51,251 bases of DNA from Hypholoma sublateritium FD-334 SS-4 (Eukaryota > Basidiomycota > Agaricomycetes > Agaricales > Strophariaceae). This document shows positions 1 to 11,829 of the stretch, piece by piece (position 1 is the stretch's first letter; the number at the start of each line of letters is the position of its first letter). The notes under the pieces are model-generated. The model made no database searches. It was not told where the DNA came from and was given only the letters and a program-made list of their open reading frames with translations. The position numbers and the translations under genes are program-made. The DNA is taken from the NCBI GenBank assembly GCA_000827495.1, contig KN817559.1, forward strand, positions 48,195 to 99,445, read 5' to 3'.

Positions 1-33
1 GCTTCTTACGCCATTCTAATCGTTTCATTATAG

Positions 34-214
34 CACGTCCTGGACGGAAATCCTCTGGGCCATCTCGGGTGACGGCGGTACACAGGGTGCCGGCACGAAC
101 GGGAATGCAAATGCGAACAACACGATCTGGCCGCTGCCGATGCGGTTCCTGTCGAGCGAGATCCCGCCGCGCCGTCGCGGGCGCGGAGCGAAGAAGGCGC
201 TGCAGGAGATGTGA
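34..214 (+). CDS. 3'-terminal exon of an unidentified protein
   Basis: A polypyrimidine/branch-like stretch with CTAAT and an acceptor ending TAG at 31-33 precede an open segment that runs to TGA at 212-214. The first exon base completes a split codon. The peptide begins SWTEILWAISGDGG, has a Gly/Asn-rich middle (GTNGNANANN), then WPLPMRFLSSEIPPRRRGRG and a basic end. The rest of the gene lies left of the window. GC content is high, as in the membrane-protein genes further right, but I see no similarity to them and do not recognise the family. The acceptor and clean stop make it likely to be real; function unknown. Confidence 0.5.
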
Positions 215-750
215 GAAGATATTGATGATGCAGGCAGCAAAGAGGACGGAGTAGTGTACAGAGGAGGAATGTCCGTCCAAGTTGATCTTGTAGATATTTG
301 CACATCTCTCAAAAAATTCCATCCTCCGCGCGGCAGCCAGACAAGGTGAGGCTTTTCTGAGCAGCGTTAAAAATGAGATAAATGCTTTCAGAGCAGGTAA
401 CTCACTGATCGTGGAAGGTACACAAAGGTGTCGGGCCTCGGCCTTGTATCACTTGGTATGTAGATTGCAGTGTGCATCGCAGTCATGCATGTTCTGTTGA
501 AGAGCTCTCACCTAAGCACAAGAGCCGAGACGTAGCGATTCTGATTGAAGTAGGAGCAAATCAAGATATCTTCGGTCAACTTGAAAGGTGTTGAGAGCGT
601 GTGAAGGCTGTGCCCGTATGGCACAACAAAGTGCATAGTGTCTGTTGATCGTTTACTATCTCAAGCCTCTGTTGGTTCTCCATCAAAAGCACTTTCCACG
701 CAACTCACAAACCACCTACACTGTGCCACAAGTCCTCTGGACTCAAGACC
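215..750. other. intergenic, no gene seen
   Basis: No convincing reading frame or splice pattern was seen. The segment holds the 3' flank of the preceding exon and the 5' flank of the gene starting at 751. It probably contains that gene's promoter, but no clear TATA element was recognised. Confidence 0.4.
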
Positions 751-1931
751 ATGGCAGAATTAGTGCCATGTGGCGACCCATGTGCACTCAAACCTCACAC
801 TGAAGATGGGGACTGTTTGTGCGCAATGTGTTCTGGGTTTAGAAGTATGTGCTTCTCATCCAGGATATCAACTAATCTCTCAAGACCAATTACTAGATTT
901 TATTGCCAGTGCCCATGATTTAAAATTGGAAATACTAGGGTTTTTCATGGATTCAGCTCCTGAAACCGTCCACTCAGCTCTGCGACAATACTCAGAAACA
1001 CGGCGATTGTGGAGGAAGAAGTCTGGCACCTCACTGTTCTATAATGGGTGTTACAAGACTGACTGCGACCAGAAGAAACACCATCGCTTCTGCAAAGCAG
1101 TGATAAAGTTCCATAAAACGGGACACTTTACTGCTAAGTCTAGTACAACCTTTTTTGGAAACATCACGGTCCTCCACATCCAACTTTATGACGATGACCT
1201 ACCTCTGCTTGGGAGATTTATTGCTGTCTTCAAACTTCTTCCGATTTGTTATCTTGGTCTGGATTGTGAACGTGTATCTGATTTTATGCAGTCGCACGTT
1301 TCGATATGGGCTCCACATCTGTCCAAATTGCAGATTCTTCGAATCCGGTATGATCAAAATTGGGATCCTGAAGATCTACCAGTAAGCAACAATACCTACA
1401 TTTTCATTGGGTTAACGGTAATCAACAACTGATGATTTATTGCTATAGGATTTTTATCCATGGCGTGAAGATTCTTGGAGAAATACCCTTGCTGTCCTTC
1501 CCTCTTTACGCACGATGTGGTTGAACACCGGAATGGCACTCTCTGATGCGCATGCAGAAGCTTGGAACGAGGGATCCCAGTCCACTGCCACTGAGAACAT
1601 CTTTGGAGATCACCTTCCACTCAAAGATGGTTCTGATAAAGCATATCTAATACATTTGGCAGCATTTTGGACCTCAACAAATTCAGCTATCACATCTGTA
1701 TACATCAAGTATGGATACAACGAGGACGTGTCCAACATCAGCGGCCATTACTATGATCAAGGGGGGTTCGTCAGAGTGACACGGCAACCAGGAGGTGAAT
1801 GGAAGTATTTCAACCTTGAACATCGGGAATTTGGATTATNNTCCAGGTTACAATTGGAAAGTGCTAACTTATANGGTATTCTTCCTGAAGANGAAGACAT
1901 GTTTGAAAATTTTGGATACAACTCCATATAG
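751..1931 (+). CDS. hypothetical protein, three exons, damaged 3' end
   Basis: The best model starts at ATG 751 with exons 751-844, 897-1381 and 1449 to about 1838. Intron 1 (52 nt, GTATGT...CTAAT...TACTAG) joins codons in frame; intron 2 (GTAAGC...GCTATAG) is phase 0. The N-terminus is Cys-rich (CGDPC, CLCAMC). The middle resembles the C-terminal part of Agaricomycete leucine-rich/F-box-like proteins (FRLL-type FKLLPICYLGLDCERV; LSKLQILRIRYDQNW). The last part has VYIKYGYNEDVSNISG and HYYDQGGFVRVTRQPGG. After about 1838 ambiguous bases (NN at 1839-1840, N at 1874 and 1892) obscure the frame. One frame stops at 1931 and another, more protein-like, runs to 2019, so the real end is uncertain. 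No specific function can be given. Confidence 0.55.
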
Positions 1932-2158
1932 AGTATCTGTACTTCGAGAAATTTCAAATACTATATCTTTTGACTATCTTCATTGTTCAGACGTCAAGGC
2001 AGCGATATCGATACCCTGAATATGCAAAGTCATGATAATTGTGAGTCGGAATGCTATAACTTATAGTAGATAATAAGCGTGAGACATCACTTTTCGAACT
2101 GTGTAGTGATATTCTGTTTTAGAATAACACTCTTTAGTTTATCAACAATTAGAGACAT

Positions 2159-5100
2159 GCCTTCCCCTCTCTTGTGCCCTCGCTGTGCCAAACGGTTCAA
2201 ATCACAAAGCAATCTCTTGAACCACATGAACCAGCCAGTATCCTCTTGTCTCACCCACTACGAAGAACGAATTAAACTTGCAAGTCCAGTTAGGGAAGCG
2301 TCAGGACTTGCCACCAGACATGGATCTACAAGTGTAGCGTCTCCATCAGCTATAGTTTCTGACAGCCAGGACTCAGATAATTGGATGGAAATCGATGAAA
2401 CAGAAGGCTGTCAGGATGACTCTTCCAACTCTCCATCATTCTCCAGTACACATAATCTTTCTGGCATCGTTCCAACTCCTATACCACTACCACAGCCCAC
2501 CTGTCATCCTCTTGAAACAAGGGAAAATGCAGAGATATCAAGCACTTTTACTATCAAAAAGCACCCCAAATNGTCGAAAATATATGGAACTGGAGTGTCA
2601 TTTATGGGCAAGTTTGACGACAATNATTTTGGCCAAGCACGATCTCATGGATGCCTCTACTACCCTTTTGCATCGAAGGAGGAATGGGAGTTAGCCTTCT
2701 ATCTTCTAAATTCTAGTCTAAGTATATCAGCCATCGATGAGTTTTTGAAACTTCAGCTGGTCGGTGATAGTTCTATGTTTGTTTATAGGCTTTGTATCTA
2801 ATGTGTTACTTCTAATAGGTGAAGGCCATGGGGCTTTCATTTGCAACTGCAAAAGATTTGCGAAGCTGTGCAGAAATTCTTCCAGAAGGTATGGTAATGA
2901 TTCCAAATCTTTTATAACTAATAATCATTTTACAACTTGCAGGTCCAGCTTGGCAGAGCGAAGAGTGGCCAACTGTCTTTCCTACAAAGCATAAACTGTA
3001 CCTCTACCACAGGGATCCTATCGATTGCTTGCAGGCCATTATACACAATCCATTGGTTAAAGACCATATTCAGTTTGACCCATTTCAAATCTTTCGAACT
3101 GCAGAAGCTGGGATGCGAGTGTATACGGAATGGTTATCAGGTGATGCCGCATGGCAGATGCAGGTATGTTGTTGAAAGTTCTGGTCTGTAGTACTAATTA
3201 TTGACCAAAAACTCTGCTATCAGGACTGCCTTCCTGACGGAGCAACAGTATTAGGGACAGTCCTCTCATCCGATAAAACAAATATCTCATTGATGACTGG
3301 AAATTGTATTGCCCACCCACTCCTTATTAGTCTTGCAAATCTCAACATGAATTTTCGCATGAAGTCCTCAAATCACGCCTTTCTTCTTTTGGCATTACTG
3401 CAGTGCCAAAGTTCATTCATCGCAAGAAACGGATACAAGGGCTACTTCAGGACAGATTGATCCATGAATGCCTTGACTATGTTCTTCGACCTTTGAAAAC
3501 TGCTGCAAGCATTGGGATCATGATGTCGGACCCACTTGGATCAAGACGTTTCTGTTTCACTCCATTAGCTGCTTATATTGTCGATACACCTGAATCTACA
3601 CTTCTTGCCGGTGTATCTGGGAAAACCTCTTCTGTCACAATGGCAACATATAAGCAATTTGGTGATAGCTTTCGTCACGAACCTCACACTGCATCAACGA
3701 CATTGGCTCAGCTTCATTCCATTGAAGCAGAAATTGACCCTTGGAGTGTTGAGGAATATTTTGAAGCGGCAATGAAATTTCGCCTGAATGGAGTACATCG
3801 TCCATTTTGGGCTGATTGGCCACTATCAGATCCTTCAGTTTTCCTTACTCCAGAACCATTACATCACTGGCATAAAGCGTTTTGGGATCATGATGCCAAA
3901 TGGTGTATAAATGCTGTCAGTGCTGCAGAGCTAGACTTCCGCTTCTCTGTCCTTCAACCACATACTGGACTACGCCATTTTGATGAGGGGATATCTGCGT
4001 TAAAGCAAGTTACAGGACGGGAACATAGAGAAATTCAACACCACATCATCGGTATAATTGCTGATGCTGTTCCAGCAAACTTTCTGATTTCTCTTCGAGC
4101 ACTTATGGACTTCCGCTATCTTGGACAGTCTCTTGAAATCGATCACAACATATGCTTAAGAATGGATGTTGCTCTGCAAGAGTTTCACTCACACAAAAAA
4201 GCTGTTATATCTGCTGGTGCTCGTCTAGGAAAGGGGAAAAAAGTCATCGACAACTGGTGCATTCCTAAACTTGAATTTCTGCAGAGTGTTGTTCCAAATA
4301 TCCAGCAAAATGGCATCGCTCAGCAATGGTCAGCAGATGGAACTGAACGAGCTCATATTGAAGTAATAAAAAATCCTGCTGAATTTACAAATAATCAAAA
4401 TTATGAATCCCAGATATGTCGATTTCTTGATCGTGCAGAAAAATGTCGAAGATTCAATCTGTCCACAGCTATTCGAGACAAGTCTGTTTCTCTCAATAAG
4501 CGGGCATCTGCTGGCATGATCAAGACCAATCCACCAATTTATGACCAGAATGAAGACCATGGTTATGCTAGCGAAGCTGAGGACACACATGCGGGAGTGG
4601 GACTACNTGAGCCATTGGAGTCGCATGTGACAGGAACAGCAAATTACTTCAATGAGGCTGCTTCTCTTCTTCTTTCCTGCNGCTCTGCCCATAACAAACC
4701 CACCAAACCTAAACATATACATCCACATCNCTCATTTGTCTCTCCACAATCATCAGTGGCATTTCATCTNAACCGTGATGCATCATTCAAGCAAATGACC
4801 ATCNAAGAAACTGCAGCCATGTTTGAGCTGCCAGATCTGAAATATGCAATATTCGACTATATTCAACGTCTCTCACAAGTGCAGGACAATCATATTCGAA
4901 GTATTGGTGGACGGAGATCTGCTTCAAATAACATATCTTTACCCTTCACTCATCTTCAAGTCTGGAAGACNTTCNGCTTGCAAAACAAGGCTTATCATTG
5001 TCCAAGCCAGTCCCTACCATCTCNCACCATAAATGCATGTCCTGCTTCAATTGAATGGGCTCATGNCCGTTATGATTCAGTAATAGTTAATATGGATCCA

Positions 5101-5577
5101 AAGAATAAATGGCCTTATAGCGGCCTGAATGGTATGTATTCTTCACTCCTCCTCCTACTTCCAAGCTAACATACAATTTAATTCACCAGGACATCAGGTT
5201 NCAGAAGTGCACCTAATATTCCGTATTGTTCCACCCAAACATGAACTATTACCATTTCTTGATCAATTTCTAATTTATACACACCGCTTTGACATTGTTC
5301 CACAGGTAAATAGAAATTATTCTGGTACAACATTTCGAGGGCCATACCCAGAAGCAACTTCATCGATGTATATTGTCAAAAAAGCACTTCGATCAAATGG
5401 TACACCAATTGGAGATATTCTTCCCCTACATCAAGTTCAAGCATCTGTTGAACTTATTCCATGTTTCGGTGAAAGGCCAATTGTCACTTTACAAAACATA
5501 ACTCTTCATATTATAGTTCAGAATTCCGTTTGAACAAATATTTTGACAAAGAGTTGTACTTAGCCCTTTCGAATTGA
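2159..5577 (+). mobile_element. Plavaka-type (CACTA-related) transposase gene, frameshifted
   Basis: The reading order matches the Plavaka transposases common in Agaricomycetes. An N-terminal C2H2-like zinc finger (LCPRCAKRFKSQSNLLNH) is followed by the YPFASKEEWELAFYLL block, then LSSDKTNISLMTGN, FIHRKKRIQGLL, MMSDPLGSRRFCFTPLA, FLTPEPLHHWHKAFWDHDAK, QVTGREHREIQ and NYESQICRFLDRAEKCRRF. Apparent exons are 2159-2759, 2819-2888, 2943-3163, 3224-about 3402, about 3403-5131 and 5190 onward, with good GT-AG borders. At about 3400 the family peptide LLALLPVPKFIH can only be read by changing frame, so one base is missing. A second shift near 5500 is needed to reach SEFRLNKYFDKELYLALSN and the TGA at 5575-5577. 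About ten N bases lie in this gene. It acts in DNA transposition in the nucleus; this copy is probably inactive unless the shifts are assembly errors. Confidence 0.85.
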
Positions 5578-6231
5578 ATTACTCCACTGCACATTGTCTC
5601 CTTTTACTGTATTTTGCTTCCTGTGTTGCTGAGTTAAAATACAATTTGTAGCATTAGTTAGGCCTTAATAGAGTATATGGCAGCCTGCATTGGACTATGA
5701 AAGAGCCTACCTACTTTATGTAGACTACATCGTGCCTGATTTATAGAATATAGAGCTATGATTTTCCTTGGCATTTTATATAGCACATATAGTACTGACT
5801 GGTAGCTCTATAGCCTAAATAGTGACATATATATGCCTCCAACTAAATGTAGTAAGATATAGCAGCTACCCAACACTCCACAGCTATATATTAACCATGG
5901 CCTAGTCTAAATATGTCAATGTTTCGAAATATAGATACACGCAGAACTTTATATGTCTCTGTGGGAATATTCTTGGCTATTGATTTTGGCACGATACTAT
6001 GATACACTATGGGCAAAAACCTGAATTTGCTGATGAGTGGGCCCTGACTTTGCTGATGTGGGCGAAATGAAGACGGTGCCATTGCCTCTCAAGAAACCCC
6101 ACATGAGAATAGCAATCTACGTGAGCAATTCGCTTACCATGCACTATGATTCAGATGCTGAATGATCACTATTACAACCATAATCCCAACATAATCCTAG
6201 GCGAACAAGGCGCTGCTAATGTGAGATACAT
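5578..6231. other. AT-rich flank, probable 3' terminal region of the Plavaka element
   Basis: No gene is seen. Between about 5690 and 5890 short words such as ATATAG, TAGCTCTATAG and AGAGCTATG recur in both orientations, as in the subterminal repeats of CACTA-type elements. A definite terminal inverted repeat could not be fixed by eye. Confidence 0.35.
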
Positions 6232-9200
6232 ATGTTTCTCAATATGTCAGATTCAGCGGAGCGTCCGGTTGTTGAAACCCCAGTGCTCAAACAAACACTT
6301 AAAGTAAAAAGTGCCGCAGAACTCTATCGTGAACTTGGTCAGAAATTTTACGGTACTCCACTCTACATACCCCAGCCCAACGCTCGGCTATCGAACGCAG
6401 AGCGGCGGGAAGGTATCCGACCTGGCAGCGTTGGGAAGATTACCAAGTCGGGGAACTTTGATGTCCTGCACAACAATGTGTTTAAGAGCATCCCAACGTC
6501 CGACACCAGCGCTGTCCCCGTCATTGATACACCATTCGGAGACGGCGATATTATAGAATTCAAGCAATTCAGTGCTGGCAGCTTTCTAGTCACACCCGGG
6601 ATATACAGGAAATTGCTTAATGGCACATATATACGGTTAGCCATCTACCTAGTCCAATCTGTTGAGCCGTCTGATTCTGAAGAGTCCCTGGTTTTTGAAG
6701 AACAATTGCAACATTTGGATGTGATGTGGATGTGATGTAGACACTAAAGAGGGGGCTCTCTTGCTTCTTCCAAACGGCGCTTACTCTGAACACTTCGCCA
6801 ACACGACCAAGCTTTTTGACTACGTATTGCAAAATGGACCCAAACTTTATGCGTATGCCAACAACATTCGAGGCCGACAATTCAAAAACGGAGAGCTCTC
6901 CGTCGTGTACAACTGCCCCAAAAGTGTGTCATGGGCGATAGCCACTTTCCAGAATACATCAAGAGAGTGTGCAATCGAAATGAATTTGGTGGAGAACAAT
7001 CATTCCGCACACCCCGCGTCACAATCGGCAGGTGCACGGTATTCATGGGACTACCAGGGCACGGTGCAGGCCAAAATCGGCCCAGAGGACGAGAACGACG
7101 ACCTTGTTGGGGGCGATAATGATCCACAGGTCAGCACTCTTCGAAACCAGTGCTTATTTACCCGAACCGTGAAGATTAAGCTATCGGCAGATGCTTGGCA
7201 GAAACTATTCCCCGAACAGGATGTAATGGTGGGCTCACAGGACGACAACATCTTTCAGTTTGACTCTCAATTTGAACAATCAACATCACTTTCACCGTCT
7301 TCGTCACCCTCTCCTTCAAAATCACCCTCCCCATCTCCGTCTTCAATATTCTCTCACTCAGGGCTGCTCTGTCCCCAGGATTTAGAAAGTATATATTCTC
7401 CTCTGACTTCCGTATCCCAACCTTCTGATGGCGACAATGATGCCTCCCGACCCGTTACTGGAAATGATGATACTAGTGAGGGTGACTTATATGTGAGCAT
7501 GATTATTTATTACATTCATATCCATCTAAATGCATGTTCAGGATGATATCGACCAGCGATTATCGGATATTGTTACAACATTTCTTCTAGAACAAGTAGG
7601 TGATTTTCCGTAACAAAAAATGGCCACTAAATAGGCATGGAACAGAAACCGGAAGCGAAAATGGCCTTATCCAGTGACAGAAACTGGGCATCGTGCGCCT
7701 CGTTCAACCGGAATGCAAGTGAAATTTTGGATGATATTTGCGCAGCCAATGATATATGCGAACAAAACGGTGAGTTTTTATCTCGACGGAAGTTGTACAT
7801 GACTTAGTCCTTAATTACAAAGGGTTATTATATTTTGAGCCTAAAGAATCATTACCCTCAGAGGAAAAGTCAACACTCGTTGTTCAGGCCTTGAAGTTCA
7901 GTGATGGATTTCTACGGGAATTCCTTTTTGGGTCCAAACAAAGCCGCGAAGAGCGTTGCACTATGCTCACTGAGCTTATGTGTAATCTTCAGGAGGGATC
8001 CAGCCTTCAAATGCCTACTGAATCGCACCCTAAATTGACACTGCTTCATGGACATCCATTGCGAATACTGAACATTGACTACGCACTCTCATGCTCTCCT
8101 GAGCAACGTCAGTTCTTCGGCCCCACGTTACCAATAGATAACCTGCGAAAATACCGTAGCTCAGCCGAAGTATTGGGGGAACCCAGAATTGCAAAGGTTG
8201 TCCATAACTCGAGGCTGGGGCAATCACTTTTGAGAAGATTCTGGTACCTCGGGCACGAGGACGACTTGCACGAAGCAATATTTTTATTCGACAATGCAAT
8301 GATGCTCACACCAGCTCATACCCATCGGCGGCTGGAGATTTACCTGGATATTTCTCTGGCGTTGTTTCTGCGCTACCAGATACATCAGAAAGCTGATGAT
8401 CTCAAAATGCTACTGTCTGTTCTTCAGCTGCAAAAGAATGCCCTAGAGGTACCTTCGTGTTCCTGGATCTGGGAAGGAATCGATGCCTTACAGTCACTCG
8501 ACCTTCCTGGTGTGGGTATAAACGCAACGCGGCAAGCCAGTTTGGTCTTCAAACAGAGGTCTGATGTCCTGAATGGCGCCAAGAAGTGTAAAAAGCCCCA
8601 AGTCATTCATCCCACCCCGAAGCTTCGCAACACGCTATCCATTGTAAACCCCTTGGCCCCGCTTCCCGGCGCCGCCCATGCCCAACCCGCAACCATCGCA
8701 TCTCTCCGCGACGTAACCAAGGCACGCCTCTCCAAAAAGTACGGTAAGTGGGGTCGTGTCCTCGGCAGTGGCGTAGGCTGCACCGTCCGCCTCATAAAGG
8801 GCAGGAACGGCGCCGTCTACGCAGTGAAGGAGTTCAGGCCAAAGCACAACGGCGAGTCAGACAAGCAATACCGGAAAGAAGTCACCGCAGAGTTCTGCGT
8901 TGGCTCCACCCTCAAGCACCCGAACATCATAGAGACTGTAGACATCGTCTTGGACCGTAACCACTATTATCTGGTATGTTTCGCTTGATTTCTCGCTCCT
9001 CGTCCGCTCTGATCTCCCACCAGGTCATGGAATTCGTACCTTTTGACCTCTTTTCAGCCGTCATCTCTGGCAACATGAGTCGTCCTGAGATATACTGTAT
9101 CTTTCGTCAAATCTGCGACGGTGTTGAGTATCTCCACGAGGTGGGCCTCGCTCATCGCGACCTCAAACTCGATAACTGCCTCATGGCCTCCGGAAACGTT

Positions 9201-9947
9201 GTAAAGATTATCGAATTCGGCACTGCTATCGTCTTTCACTATCCGGGAAAAGCCCACACTCTTGCCACCGGTATAGTCGGTAGCGACCCTTATCTCGCTC
9301 CCGAGGTACTCGACGGGGAATCATACGACCCCCGCAAGACCGATGTCTGGAGTCTCGGCGTCATATTCATTTGCATGGTTCTGCGTCGCTTCCCCTGGAA
9401 AACTCCAGACCCTAAGACCGACCCAAGCTTCAAGGTTTTTGTCGCGGCCCATCCCGATCTATCGGTCAGGCCTCCTTCCAAGCCCGCCGAGCTCAATGGG
9501 ACCGTTGCCACGTCGAGCGAAGTGACGCCTACGGTTGCCGTGCCGGAGCCCGCACCGCCCGCGGTAACACCTACCGAACCGGAGTCAATATTCCGCCTGC
9601 TTCCGCGCGAGACACGGCCCACGTTGAGTCGTATGCTCTGCATCGCGCCAGCGTCGCGCTGTACGCTGTCAGACCTGTTGAAAGGCCGTGGCAAGACAAG
9701 CGGGCTGCTATGCGGATGCCGTGTCGGCGCGGTGACGCCGCCCGTCGTGCAGCCGCTGTCGGACGCAGCAATTGTCGTCGAAGACGGTATACCCGTGGAC
9801 GCATTCACGGAGGGGCCCTGCGTGGACCACGATGTGGCGGAAGAGGACGACGGAGACGTGTGGCTCCTCGGTATCGAGTCGTGCGCCGCGTCCGGCGTCG
9901 CCGCGGCGATGCATGGGCACATCAAGGTGCAGGTCACCGAGAAGTAG
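6232..9947 (+). CDS. chimeric protein: Agaricomycete N-terminal region, TPR-like segment and HAL-family Ser/Thr kinase
   Basis: Exons run about 6232-7492, 7542-7599, 7635-7769, 7823-8973 and 9024-9947. The N-terminal part ([54 protein letters not shown]) resembles a domain I recall from Agaricomycete proteins of unknown role. A Ser/Pro-rich linker lies at about 7285-7345. One TPR-like unit ([20 protein letters not shown]) follows near 8215. From about 8700 the protein is a HAL4/HAL5/NPR1-type kinase: [15 protein letters not shown] (glycine loop), AVKEF lysine, HRDLKLDN (9153 onward), [17 protein letters not shown] and the family C-terminus [14 protein letters not shown]...TSGLLCGC. Relatives regulate potassium and nutrient transporters at the plasma membrane. 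The DFG motif reads EFG (GAA at 9213-9215). A frame change within GATGT repeats at 6718-6740 is needed. Kinase identity is secure; the upstream fusion is less so. Confidence 0.75.
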
Positions 9948-9959
9948 GAAAAGCATTAG

Positions 9960-10960
9960 TTCTTCCTGGCGCGCACGAGGAACGGGCTACGAGAGGAGTG
10001 CGTGCGCGGTCGGACGAGAGATGGGAGGTGGCGCGCCCCTCTGTATTACTGTGTTTTTCACTTCGACGAAGCCTGGAGCGCGCACGTCGCGACCAGGACG
10101 AGCGCGAGGAGCGCGGCCAGGACGCTGAAGGACGAAGACGGCGGGGAGGGAGCCGTGTACCAAGGCAACGACGCGATCTATGGGTGAAGGTGTGTTAGCA
10201 TGGGGCGGTGGGGCACTAGGAAGGTGGAATATAGGGGTATCGGAGAGAATGTTTGCTTGTGCGCGGCGGCGGAGTGTATGGACAGCGCGGCGGCGGGGAA
10301 GAGGCAAGTGCACTGTGGGGGAACGAGGTTAGTTTATCTACCTGCGGGCGGAGGGAGCGCATAAAGGGGGGACGCACGAAGGCGCGACGCGGTTACCGCC
10401 GGAGATGGTGATGCCCGCGTATTCGAGCACCTCCTGCGAGGTTAATCAGCGCTCAGCTCTGAATGAGGCGCGGCAGAGAGGTACGCACGACGTAAAAAAA
10501 AAGACTCGGCGCCTCGTAGAGAGGTTGCGCACACGACTGTGGTAGGCAGCACGGCGAGGTGGAGTTGCGCGCGCACGAACGCGAGACGTTGCTAGGGGAA
10601 AACGAACATGTGTCAGTACAGCACTCGAGGCACGAGCACAAGGGCCAGCGATCGAGGGGAGACACACCGACGACGCCGAAGAGCTCTGCAGGAAGGCGGC
10701 GAGGTACATCACGGCCAGGCCTGTGCGCGGGGTTCAGTGGAGTGGGAATGATGGAAATGTGGAGGGGACGTACCAAGGACGCAACGTCATCATCAATGAT
10801 GGCGTTGAAGATAGCGCGCTAGCGTTGTACTGCGGGTGGTCAGCGGGCCGTGACGACGCGGAAGGAGATGAGGAGAAGATAGGCGAAACGGGGCGCGTTG
10901 ATCATGAGACTTGGGATTTCCTGCCGAAGAGCCCGTGCGTGGGAATCTCTCGCTGATTGT
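9960..10960 (-). pseudogene. four-helix membrane protein family, decayed copy D
   Basis: On the minus strand, blocks equivalent to paralogues A and B (22.8-26.8 kb) appear in order: the TACAACGC exon near 10860, LAVMYLAAFLQSS near 10700, LVRAQLHLAVLPTTVVCAT near 10540, the RRRAQANIL block near 10260 and DRVVALVHGSLPAVFV near 10170. After SLPAV the frame breaks (FVLQRPGRAPRARPGRD instead of a hydrophobic helix), and the third helix ends in a poly-T run with altered spacing. Intron-like borders are still visible. The copy lies tail-to-tail with the kinase gene, whose stop is at 9947. Confidence 0.7.
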
Positions 10961-11560
10961 GAGAAAGAATAGACGATGGCCGTCGACTGCTCCGCACGCT
11001 GATTCCGCGCGCTGACTCGAGAATTGGTCAGTTGTATGCATAGAGAACGAGATTATGCGCGTCGTATATATATATGAGAATACTCACTCCAAGAGCAGGT
11101 AGTGATGTAAAGGCCCGGAGTTTGTCTTAACCCAATCTTAACCACAGTGCCACCCGGCCACTGGTTGTCGCTCGCCGCTCTCGGACAGATGACAGGCTAC
11201 TGCGCTGCATAAATCTTGCGCTGTGATTAAGCGGGAGTGAGTCTAGCGTGCGTGGAGCGGAGAATTTCATAGCAGGCGCGTCACGTCGCGTGCGTGCGTG
11301 CTTGCGTGTTGCGCGCGATCACATCACAGCCATAACAACACACACACACACTGATTCTTGTCCATCGCGAAGTAAAATGCGCGCCGGCCTCCTCGTACGT
11401 TGAGAATAAATGGGGTGTGGAGTGTTCTGCAGACTAGAGCGTGGTCATGTTGACGACAGCTAAAGCGATGGGTAGCGCGCTCCGCGCTCATCTGCGCGAG
11501 ATCTGCGCTGACTCAAGCGCTAGTAACACGCAGACTTTGAGCCTCGACATGTGCGCACCA
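10961..11560. other. 5' flank of copy D, shared with copy C
   Basis: No gene is seen. The stretch from the words CGTGGGAATCTCTCG (about 10936) to GCCGGCCTCC (about 11390) is similar to 14885-15290, so copies D and C were duplicated together with their upstream regions. A CGTG-type microsatellite lies near 11285-11310 and a CA run near 11340. Confidence 0.6.
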
Positions 11561-11829
11561 AAGCAGGATGCCTATGTTTGAACCAGATAAATTAAATGTA
11601 CAATGTGTGAGGCGATATATCCGACCCCAACAAGACTTTGGTCACGTACGCCGCCGTGCCGCCGTGCATACATACTGCCCTATGGCATCTTTACGCAGAA
11701 TCACCTCGCTCACTTTAGGGGGTGCGTCGGGTACGCATTCACAAATGGGACCCCAGTAAAGCACCGCAGAACCGCCACTTCTTGGCCCGCACTGGAAGAC
11801 AATAAAAATATACCAGATTCGCAACTCAT

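Noticed and set aside
9290..9937. 215-codon minus-strand open frame
   Set aside because: Antisense shadow of the kinase C-terminal exon, which has clear family motifs on the plus strand.
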